A DNA stretch of 23,169 nt from Planctomycetota bacterium (GTDB lineage: Bacteria; Planctomycetota; Phycisphaerae; UBA1845). The notes under the pieces were generated by a model. The model was not told the origin of the DNA. It searched no databases and saw only the letters and a program-made list of their open reading frames with translations. The translations under genes and the position numbers were made by a program. Every line of letters starts with the position of its first letter. Position 1 is the first letter of the stretch. This document shows positions 16,840 through 23,169 of this stretch, piece by piece. Location of the stretch: positions 1 to 23,169 of the forward strand of contig JAJRSP010000243.1 of the NCBI GenBank assembly GCA_024278775.1, given 5' to 3'.

Positions 16840-16868
16840 ACTATATATCGGGCGTTGACGCAAGCCAA
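16840..16868 (-). promoter_or_regulatory. Candidate sigma70-type promoter of mfd
   Basis: On the minus strand TTGGCT (16863-16868, 4/6) and TATAGT (16840-16845, 5/6) are separated by exactly 17 bp. The expected start, about 7 nt after the -10, is within a few bases of the ATG at 16830, so the transcript would have essentially no leader. There is no Shine-Dalgarno in the 9 nt between -10 and ATG, which agrees with leaderless translation. Confidence 0.45.
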
Positions 16869-17021
16869 AGTATGGCGAATTGAATGGTGTGGTCTCGCCG
16901 AAGACAAACCGTGGTGAGGCCAAATCGGATATCGAGCGGTTCTTCCTCGGATCTGACACCTTCGCACAAGTTGCGACAGCCCGGTACTGGCAACTGGTCG
17001 ACAGTCCAACTATCCTGAATC

Positions 17022-17027
17022 AGGAGG
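17022..17027 (+). promoter_or_regulatory. Consensus Shine-Dalgarno AGGAGG before a short frame
   Basis: AGGAGG is followed after 5 nt by GTG at 17033. It is the only full consensus site seen in the window. It does not serve the large downstream gene, whose start at 17155 has its own GGAG at 17142-17145. Confidence 0.45.
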
Positions 17028-17032
17028 ACTTC

Positions 17033-17179
17033 GTGGGTGGTGCCGACCTATCAAAGGTTTGTGGGCCGGCTCGTTACCGAAGACCCCGCTCGATGGCTCA
17101 GACCGTGAAGCGTTGCACGGTGTTCCGGCCTCGAAACATACGGAGTGGCATAGCGTGCTTCATTTTCGATGTAAGGTAG
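17033..17179 (+). CDS. Possible 48-residue leader peptide
   Basis: A GTG-started frame follows a perfect AGGAGG and encodes 48 residues, rich in Arg (RYRRPRS, FRPRNIRS) with three Cys. It ends with TAG 25 nt inside the next gene in another frame, an arrangement that would couple translation of the two. I recognise no domain. The strong Shine-Dalgarno and the overlap are the only support, and the frame may be chance. Confidence 0.25.
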   Translation: MGGADLSKVCGPARYRRPRSMAQTVKRCTVFRPRNIRSGIACFIFDVR

Positions 17180-19113
17180 GTTGGTTGGCCGCATTCTCGT
17201 GCCTCGCCGTTTCCGCACCGGCACGGGAACTTCCGGATTCTTTCTCGCTGGCAAGATACATTCCCGGTGACGTCTGGATGGTGGTCCACTTTGTGGAGAA
17301 TCCTGATCGGGCGTTCATTCAGGCGCAGTGGGCCGAGGTGTGGCAGGCTGCGAAGGCGGCGCGACTTGATCAGGATGTCGTGCGAATGCTCCAAGATGTG
17401 TACAGCAGGGCTCATACGCCTACCAAACCCTCTTTGGACCGGACGAAGAACCTTTTGGATGGTATTGCCTGGGCCGACCTGGTCGCGAAGGAAACGGTCT
17501 TTGCCGAGCGTCGGACTCGTTCGGGTATCGGGTACGATTACATCTTTCTGGCCCGCGGTACGGAGGGTTCCGGCGCATCGAATTTTGATGGTCTCACCAA
17601 GCTGATTCAAAATGTCTCGCTGATGGTGGGAAGTGCGATCGGAGCTGATTTCTCGCAAACACGCAAGACGACCCCTCGGTTTGATGTGGTCGACGTGCGT
17701 CTGCGGAGTGTTGAAAAACTGGGTCCCTCTCTTGGTTTTCATCTCTTTCGCAGCGGGGATGTGATTGGTGTCGTGGTCGGTGACGTGTCGTTCGCCAAGG
17801 TACGGGCGCTGTTCTTGAACAAGCAGGCCAAGACGTCTCTCGAATACAACCCACGTTTCCGGAAGGCCATGGCCGAAGTCCCGACCCCGACCGATGGCCT
17901 CACCTATTTCGACATGAAGAGTTTCATGTGCGACATGTGCTTCATGTGTGATACGCTTGCGGAGTCTCACCAGAAGTCCGCCCACCAGAAAACCGGCAAA
18001 TGTACCACACCCTGCAAACGGGACGTGCTGCGCCGTCTGATGGGGGTGACGGACGTCGTAGACTACATCGTCTCTTCACAACGCACCGAAGGGAATCGAG
18101 AGACGACGAGGACGATGGTTCGGCTGCAGCCCGGTAAGGAAGACGCCGCACTGGCCAAGGCGTTTCTTGATCGAAAGCCTTTCGATCATTTTGATCGGTT
18201 TGTGCCGGCGGATGCCGTATCTTTTCGCGTAAGCACATCGATCGATCTGGAGCGGCTCTACCATTTTGCGATGGAGTTTGTCGCCAAGGAACTCCCTGAT
18301 GGGGCCGCACGCAAAGAGTGGATCGAGGGCTCGCCTGCGAAAATCGGTCTGGACTTGCAGAAAGATGTGTTTGATTGGCTCGGTGGCGAGCTTATCAGCG
18401 TCGAACTTCCGGCTGCGGTGGTCACGCCGATGGGCGGTAGCGATCACGTGGTCATGATCCGTGCGAAGGATGCCGTACTCGCCCGCCAAAAAGTCAACGC
18501 TTTTATTGATTATGCGACGGGGCTGTTGCAATCGCGTGGGCAAATGTTGGCGGTGACGTCGGCCCCCCACTGTCCCGGGGGATTCCGGCAAATCATCCAC
18601 CCGATGCTGGCCATGTTTATGAAACCTGTCGTGGGCGTGTATGGCGAATGGGTCGTCATCGGCACGTCCCAACAAGCCGTGGCACGTTGTGTGGCCGTGG
18701 CCGAGGGTAAGGTGCCCTCGATCCGAGAAAATACCCGCTTTCGTGCCGAGGGGGTGAATCCTCGCGGTTCGGTGCAGATGGTTTCGTTTGAGGACGCAAC
18801 GGATTGGGGGGAGAACCTGAGTCAAAGTTTTGCGATGGCCGGGATGGTGGGTGGTATGGTTTCCGCACAGATCGGAGGCGGGGCACGACCAGGTTCCCAG
18901 GAGGTCATCGCGAAAATGGTGTCATTGGCCACAAAGCTGGCTCCGGTACTCCGAGAGTTGGATTTCTACAGTTCTCGCTCCTCGATGACGACCTACGACG
19001 GTGCCTCGAAGGTCGAATCAACCGACATTGTGACATACAAAACTGCTGAGACGCTTCGTCATTCTGCCCATCCCTCGCACACGCCTACTAAGGTGTCGCC
19101 ACGATCCAAGTAA
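17155..19113 (+). CDS. Large exported protein of unknown function with Cys-rich insert
   Basis: This 652-residue protein opens with a signal peptide (GWLAAFSCLAVSAPA, cleavage near residue 23). The GTG start at 17155 has GGAG 9 nt upstream; the frame is open further back to a TTG at 17059, which would put the signal out of place. The mature protein alternates strands and helices (SFSLARYIPGDVWMVVHF, GDVIGVVVGDVSFAKVRALF, VVGVYGEWVVIGTSQQAVARCV). That resembles large planctomycete proteins of the DUF3352 kind, a loose similarity. Residues 259-287 form an insert with Cys259, Cys262, Cys265, Cys283, Cys287, His272 and His277, able in principle to bind metal. A Gly/Met-rich segment (FAMAGMVGGMVSAQIGGG) lies near the C-terminus. 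Function is unknown. It stands alone, divergent from mfd and convergent with rnd. Confidence 0.75.
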   Translation: MLHFRCKVGWLAAFSCLAVSAPARELPDSFSLARYIPGDVWMVVHFVENPDRAFIQAQWAEVWQAAKAARLDQDVVRMLQDVYSRAHTPTKPSLDRTKNLLDGIAWADLVAKETVFAERRTRSGIGYDYIFLARGTEGSGASNFDGLTKLIQNVSLMVGSAIGADFSQTRKTTPRFDVVDVRLRSVEKLGPSLGFHLFRSGDVIGVVVGDVSFAKVRALFLNKQAKTSLEYNPRFRKAMAEVPTPTDGLTYFDMKSFMCDMCFMCDTLAESHQKSAHQKTGKCTTPCKRDVLRRLMGVTDVVDYIVSSQRTEGNRETTRTMVRLQPGKEDAALAKAFLDRKPFDHFDRFVPADAVSFRVSTSIDLERLYHFAMEFVAKELPDGAARKEWIEGSPAKIGLDLQKDVFDWLGGELISVELPAAVVTPMGGSDHVVMIRAKDAVLARQKVNAFIDYATGLLQSRGQMLAVTSAPHCPGGFRQIIHPMLAMFMKPVVGVYGEWVVIGTSQQAVARCVAVAEGKVPSIRENTRFRAEGVNPRGSVQMVSFEDATDWGENLSQSFAMAGMVGGMVSAQIGGGARPGSQEVIAKMVSLATKLAPVLRELDFYSSRSSMTTYDGASKVESTDIVTYKTAETLRHSAHPSHTPTKVSPRSK

Positions 19114-19151
19114 TGCCCGGGGGATGCTCGGCCACGCGCGTGATCGGGCAT
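19113..19151. terminator. Inverted repeat after the 17155 gene
   Basis: ATGCCCG (19113-19119) can pair with CGGGCAT (19145-19151), and the same right arm can instead pair with ATGCTCG starting at 19124 with one G-U. The loop holds the palindrome CACGCGCGTG (19133-19142). It lies in the 118-bp gap before the convergent rnd gene. There is no T-tract. Confidence 0.3.
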
Positions 19152-19231
19152 GTCATCGGGGATTGAGTGCGCCGGAAGCCGCACCCAGGCCCGTCACTGT
19201 TGCGCTGGGGATACCCCTTCGGGTGAAATGT

Positions 19232-20428
19232 TCACGGCGTCGCGCGGGTGGAACGAAGCTGGAGTTGTCCGTTGCGTTTCATGACGCGCAGCGTACGTTC
19301 TCCGCTGAGCACTTCGCGCAGCAAAACGCCGACAGCCTCGCCGCGCCAGCCGCGCGTGAGTTCTCCTCCTTCAGAGCGGTTTTCATTGTGAAACCGAATG
19401 AGGTCGCGGATTGACTTTTTCGTTCCGACCAGTCCATAAGCGAGGTCGTTTTCGAGGCAGTACGCGCGGATCAACGCCGTTACGAGGGTGATGAGTATCG
19501 TATCCTGGTCGGAGTCTACCTCTCGACGAACAGTTTTGGGCCACCGATCCTCGGGGAGTTTCAAGGCCGCGGTGACGACTTCGCTGACCTTGCGTCTGTT
19601 TTTGGAGCTAAGGTTGAGCCCGCGCAGGTCGGACAGATCAGATGCCGACGACATGCCCGTGCGAGCAATTTCCACGAGCAGGTGATCTCGGAGTACGGTT
19701 CGAGCGGGGCGGTTCAATTCTTCGGCGGCCGTCTCTCGCCACGCGAGCAGGTCGCGTAGGACGGCCAGCTCACGTCCCTTGAGCGAACCGGACCCCTTCA
19801 CGCGATGCAACTTGTCTTCATCGACGCGACGGTAAAGGGTGATCTCTTCAAACTTGGCGAACTCGGTATGAGCCCACTCCAGCCGCCCGCGTTGTTTCAG
19901 TTTGCTTACAATGATGCGGTGGATGGGTAGCAAATGGGCGACGTCCTCGGCCGCATACCGGATTTGCTCGGGGGTGAGTGGTCGCCGACGCCAGTCTGTG
20001 AGCGTTTTTGATTTATGAAGCCGAATGTGAGAAAAACTCTGCACCAGTTTTTGCAAACTGACCGGGTAGTGGTTGCTGATGAGACCGGCCGCAATTTGCA
20101 GATCGAACACGCGGCGGGGCACCTGGCCGGAATGCTGCACACACAACGCCAAGTCCTCTTGCCCGGCATGCACCAGCGTTTCGACGTGGTCGTCATAGAC
20201 CAGCGACCATACGGAGGTCAAGTCGAAGCCGAGCAGAGGGTCGATCAACACGAGCGAGGCTTCAGTGGCGATCTGGATCAGGCAGATGTCTGATTCATAG
20301 CGATCCTCCATCACAGACTCAGTATCGAACGCAAACTTTCCTTCGCTCCGGCATTCGGCACAGAGCGCTTCAATCTGCTCCTGCCGCTCTACCACCGTAA
20401 TGTCGAGGGACTTGTGGGTTTTTGGCAT
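19232..20428 (-). CDS. rnd: Ribonuclease D (3'-5' exoribonuclease)
   Basis: RNase D trims the 3' ends of tRNA precursors and other small RNAs. The DEDDy exonuclease domain (about 8-180) shows Exo I FAFDTESVM with Asp35/Glu37, Exo II LVHAGQEDLAL with Asp92, and Exo III YAAEDVAHL with Tyr158/Asp162. An HRDC domain follows (about 215-300, LKGRELAVLRDLLAWRETAAEELNRP), and a C-terminal extension resembles the second HRDC-like region of RNase D. At 398 residues it is close to the E. coli length of 375. All catalytic residues are present. The ATG at 20428 is preceded by GGGAAA at moderate distance. It is divergent from gyrA across a 430-bp gap. Confidence 0.92.
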   Translation of the reverse strand: MPKTHKSLDITVVERQEQIEALCAECRSEGKFAFDTESVMEDRYESDICLIQIATEASLVLIDPLLGFDLTSVWSLVYDDHVETLVHAGQEDLALCVQHSGQVPRRVFDLQIAAGLISNHYPVSLQKLVQSFSHIRLHKSKTLTDWRRRPLTPEQIRYAAEDVAHLLPIHRIIVSKLKQRGRLEWAHTEFAKFEEITLYRRVDEDKLHRVKGSGSLKGRELAVLRDLLAWRETAAEELNRPARTVLRDHLLVEIARTGMSSASDLSDLRGLNLSSKNRRKVSEVVTAALKLPEDRWPKTVRREVDSDQDTILITLVTALIRAYCLENDLAYGLVGTKKSIRDLIRFHNENRSEGGELTRGWRGEAVGVLLREVLSGERTLRVMKRNGQLQLRSTRATP

Positions 20429-20649
20429 GTGGTTTCCCGTTTGCTATTCCGCTCCGCCGTGGAAGGCGGCCACGGTGACGCGTGCGATCGTCGTCTCAGT
20501 GAGCCACCGGAACGCCAGCGGCGATTCGGCCATCATATCCATCCCGTGCGTGTTTGGCATCCGGGGCACGTCACTAAACCTCAGGGTTTTCCGAGCCGTG
20601 TTTCCCTGTGAGTTGTGTGGTGTTTTCGCGGTTATATGGGCCGGGTAGA

Positions 20650-20677
20650 TTGTTGTTCCCACGCTATCGGATACAAT
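20650..20677 (+). promoter_or_regulatory. Candidate gyrA promoter
   Basis: TTGTTG (20650-20655, 3/6) and TACAAT (20672-20677, 5/6) are 16 bp apart. The -10 is followed directly by 12 G, so the start point would fall inside the G-run. The leader to the gyrA ATG would be about 175 nt. Confidence 0.35.
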
Positions 20678-20689
20678 GGGGGGGGGGGG
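20678..20689 (+). repeat. 12-bp poly-G tract upstream of gyrA
   Basis: Twelve consecutive G form the only long homopolymer in the window. Such tracts vary in length by slippage during replication and are also error-prone in sequencing and assembly. Confidence 0.85.
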
Positions 20690-20847
20690 CGGTAGCCCAC
20701 GGGCGTCGGACTGTTTTCGGCCGCCGCACAGAACATCCATGCCGACACGGACGCGGTTGGGATGGCTCAGGCTGTGTGTATTACTGCGTTCGTTTGCAGG
20801 GTTGGCTTCATGGCGGGTGATGTCAAGGCCCGCGTGAGGATTGAGTT

Positions 20848-20851
20848 GAGG
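20848..20851 (+). promoter_or_regulatory. gyrA ribosome binding site
   Basis: GAGG, within GAGGAAAG, lies 7 nt before the ATG at 20859 and fixes the gyrA start. Confidence 0.65.
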
Positions 20852-20858
20852 AAAGTAT

Positions 20859-23169
20859 ATGACGGACATTGTGCCACCTTCGGGTGAAAAAATAATCGAT
20901 CATTCTCTGATCGACGAGATGCAGGATTCGTATCTGACCTATTCCATGAGCGTGATCATGTCTCGCGCGCTCCCGGATGTACGCGATGGGCTTAAACCGT
21001 CTCAGCGTCGGATTCTGGTTGCGATGAATGATCTCAACCTGGGACCGAGAGCCCAGACGAAGAAGTGTTCCAAGATCAGCGGCGATACCAGCGGTAACTA
21101 CCACCCGCATGGTGACGCTGTGATCTATCCGACGCTTGTTCGTTTGGCGCAGCCGTGGAATATGAGCCAGCGTCTGATTGACGGGCAGGGTAACTTCGGT
21201 TCTCTCGACGGCGACCCACCGGCCGCGATGCGGTACACGGAGGCACGTATGACCGGGGCGGCGACTGCGCTGCTCGATGATCTCGAATACGACACGGTTG
21301 ACTTCATTCCTAACTACGACAACACGCGTGAGGAGCCGACCGTTCTTCCCGGAAAGTTCCCGAACCTGTTGGTCAATGGTGGTACGGGAATCGCGGTGGG
21401 TATGGCGACCAATCTCGCGCCGCACAACGTGAGTGAGGTGTGTGACGCGTTGCTGCTTTGCCTGGACAAGCCGGACGTGACCCTCCAGGAAATCCTGCAG
21501 GTGATGCCCGGGCCGGATTTCCCCACCGGTGCTCAGATTTGTGGACGTCGTGGTATTGTGGACGCCTACTCCACGGGGCGAGGCAGTGTGACACTTCGCG
21601 GGCGTTGCCATGTGGAGGACATGCGTGGAAAACGGCGGATGATTGTCATCACGGAGCTTCCATATGGGGTCATGCGCTGTGCGGTGGTCGAAAAAATCGC
21701 CGACTGTGTGAAATCCGGTAGCATCAAAGATGTCACGGCAGTGAATGACGCCTCAGACCGGAAGCAGGCCGTTCGGATTGAGGTGGAACTCCGTTCCGGC
21801 GCCAATGAAGACGTCATCATCAACCAAATTTACAAGTACACTTCGCTGCATACCGGTTTTCACGTCATCAACATTGCGTTGGTCGGTCGCCAGCCACGCA
21901 CGCTGACAATGATAGATATGCTGAGGCTTTACATCGACCATCGAAAGGATGTCGTGCGGCGGCGCACGCAGTTCTTGTTGCGTCGGGCCAAGCAGAAGGC
22001 ACATCTTCTGGAAGGACTGATTCTTGCGATCGGTGACATTGATGAGGTCATTGAGCTAATCAAGAAATCACCCGATCCGGCTACGGCCCGGGCCAATCTT
22101 ATGGCCCGTGAACTGCGGCTCGTGACGACGGAAACATTGGTGCGTGTGCTTCCCGAGGCGTTTGTTGATCGTTTTGGCGCTGCAGGCTATCACCTCACCA
22201 CGGTGCAGGCCGGTGCGATTTTGGCGATGCAACTGCAGCGGCTGACCGGCTTGGAGGTTGAAAAATTAGCCTCAGACTACCGGAAACTCGTTGACGAAAT
22301 CGAAGGATTCGAAGCCCTGTTGCGAGATGAAAATCTGGTGCTTGATGTGCTCCGTGAGGACCTTCATGAAATCAAGCAAAAATTCCCTCAGAAGCGGCGA
22401 ACTGAGATCGTCGATGCCGTGGGTGACTTCAGTCTGGAGGAGTTGACTCCGGACGAGCAGGTGGTCGTGACCATCTCGCGAGCGGGATACGTTAAACGCA
22501 CCGATATGGATTCCTACCGCAAGCAGGGACGCGGCGGCAAGGGGATTCGCGGAGGCTCCACGAAAGATGGTGATTTCCTCGAACACCTTTTCGTCGTGTC
22601 CACGCATGACTACTTGCTCTTCTTCACGGACCGTGGGCGTGTCTATTGGGCACGTGTGTTTGACCTTCCCGTCATGGCCCGAACGGCACGCGGCCGTTCG
22701 ATCGCCAACCTATTGCAGATGCAGGAAAACGAATCACATCGGGCGGTACTGCCGGTGAAGGAGTTTGAGGAGTCCTTCGTCTTTTTCGGTACGGCCAAGG
22801 GCACCGTCAAGAAAACGCCGATGGTCGCCTACAGCCGGCCGCGCCCGAGCGGCATCATTGCGATTTTGCTCGATGATGACGACGAACTCATCAACGTGGT
22901 TCGTACGACGGGCGATCAGGAAATCGTGCTGGGGTCACGCAACGGTATGGCGATTCGTTTTCATGAAGGTGATGTTCGTGCGATGGGGCGGACGGCTCGC
23001 GGCGTTCGTGGGATGTCGCTCGCCAGAGGTGATTCCGTCGTGTCTTTAGTCGCTATCAATCCAGAGGAATCTCTGCTTACCGTGTGCGAAAACGGATACG
23101 GTAAACGCACCACCATTGAGGAATACCGCAAAACAAAGCGTGGGGCCAAGGGCGTCATCAATATCAAAA
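20859..23169 (+). CDS. gyrA: DNA gyrase subunit A, 3' end outside window
   Basis: GyrA is the DNA-cleaving subunit of gyrase, which introduces negative supercoils using ATP hydrolysed by GyrB. The frame runs from ATG 20859 off the right edge, giving 770 residues of a usual 800-900. The cleavage domain begins at LIDEMQDSYLTYSMSVIMSR and carries the catalytic Tyr126 in AAMRYTEARM. The C-terminal pinwheel has begun, with the GyrA box QGRGGKG at 556-562, which separates gyrase from topoisomerase IV. The quinolone region reads HGDAVIYPT, so E. coli Ser83 and Asp87 correspond to Ala87 and Pro91. Later blades (NGMAIRFHEGDVRAMGRTARGVRG) are regular. gyrB is not adjacent in view. The long leader with a poly-G tract may matter for expression. 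Confidence 0.95.
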   Translation, partial: MTDIVPPSGEKIIDHSLIDEMQDSYLTYSMSVIMSRALPDVRDGLKPSQRRILVAMNDLNLGPRAQTKKCSKISGDTSGNYHPHGDAVIYPTLVRLAQPWNMSQRLIDGQGNFGSLDGDPPAAMRYTEARMTGAATALLDDLEYDTVDFIPNYDNTREEPTVLPGKFPNLLVNGGTGIAVGMATNLAPHNVSEVCDALLLCLDKPDVTLQEILQVMPGPDFPTGAQICGRRGIVDAYSTGRGSVTLRGRCHVEDMRGKRRMIVITELPYGVMRCAVVEKIADCVKSGSIKDVTAVNDASDRKQAVRIEVELRSGANEDVIINQIYKYTSLHTGFHVINIALVGRQPRTLTMIDMLRLYIDHRKDVVRRRTQFLLRRAKQKAHLLEGLILAIGDIDEVIELIKKSPDPATARANLMARELRLVTTETLVRVLPEAFVDRFGAAGYHLTTVQAGAILAMQLQRLTGLEVEKLASDYRKLVDEIEGFEALLRDENLVLDVLREDLHEIKQKFPQKRRTEIVDAVGDFSLEELTPDEQVVVTISRAGYVKRTDMDSYRKQGRGGKGIRGGSTKDGDFLEHLFVVSTHDYLLFFTDRGRVYWARVFDLPVMARTARGRSIANLLQMQENESHRAVLPVKEFEESFVFFGTAKGTVKKTPMVAYSRPRPSGIIAILLDDDDELINVVRTTGDQEIVLGSRNGMAIRFHEGDVRAMGRTARGVRGMSLARGDSVVSLVAINPEESLLTVCENGYGKRTTIEEYRKTKRGAKGVINIK

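Larger units (their letters stand above)
16831..17154. other. 324-bp divergent region between mfd and the exported-protein gene
   Basis: It contains the mfd promoter on the minus strand (16840-16868), an AGGAGG site at 17022-17027 followed by a short possible leader frame, and the GGAG site of the downstream gene. Apart from that frame I see no gene; a longer plus-strand extension of it back to 16880 has no recognisable domain. Confidence 0.55.
20429..20858. other. 430-bp divergent region between rnd and gyrA
   Basis: No gene is supported here. The region holds a small hairpin AAACC/GGTTT around 20575-20588, a candidate gyrA promoter (20650-20677), a run of 12 G (20678-20689) and the gyrA Shine-Dalgarno GAGG (20848-20851). 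Confidence 0.6.

Noticed and set aside
16880..17032. Upstream extension of the possible leader frame back to an ATG at 16880
   Set aside because: No ribosome binding site at 16880 and no domain; only the part after AGGAGG has any signal.
20823..21611. Minus-strand frame of about 260 codons opposite gyrA
   Set aside because: Antisense to the gyrA active-site region; no independent evidence.

Overview
The window looks like chromosomal DNA from a member of the Planctomycetota or a close PVC relative. The main evidence is a GyrA whose quinolone-region sequence (SGNYHPHGDAVIYPTLVRLAQ-like, followed by GDPPAAMRYTEARM) matches the form I know from planctomycetes. An NPCBM-domain protein of the type common there, several envelope lipoproteins and weak or absent Shine-Dalgarno sites at many genes agree with this. 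The class cannot be fixed from this sequence. I see no tRNA, rRNA, CRISPR array, prophage or intact insertion sequence.

Layout. 1-2272: the 3' part of an NPCBM-domain gene on the plus strand, a convergent LolA-like lipoprotein gene, then a KDPG aldolase gene (eda) reading away from it. 2435-3625: a CpaE-type ATPase with no other Tad pilus gene in view. 3626-4164: a gene-free stretch holding a composite palindromic repeat of about 190 bp just in front of guaB. 4165-8746: IMP dehydrogenase (guaB), a small lipoprotein, a zinc-ribbon membrane protein and GMP synthase (guaA), all on the plus strand with short gaps. The two steps from IMP to GMP are therefore encoded in one probable transcription unit that also carries two envelope genes. 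9048-12335: a very large exported Asp-box beta-propeller protein. 12368-16830, minus strand: mfd followed by a SurA/PpiC-type prolyl isomerase lipoprotein, overlapping by 4 nt. 17155-19113: a large exported protein of unknown function with an unusual cysteine cluster. 19232-20428, minus strand: ribonuclease D. 20859 to the right edge: gyrA, truncated by the window.

Most genes are housekeeping (GMP synthesis, transcription-coupled repair, RNA processing, DNA topology) mixed with envelope proteins. The parts that are not ordinary are the palindromic element before guaB, a run of 12 G at the predicted gyrA start point, an apparently leaderless mfd promoter, the naturally substituted quinolone pocket in GyrA, and the cysteine insert in the 17155-19113 protein. 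I do not see a complete undescribed multi-gene system. The palindromic element is the best candidate for something not covered by ordinary gene annotation.
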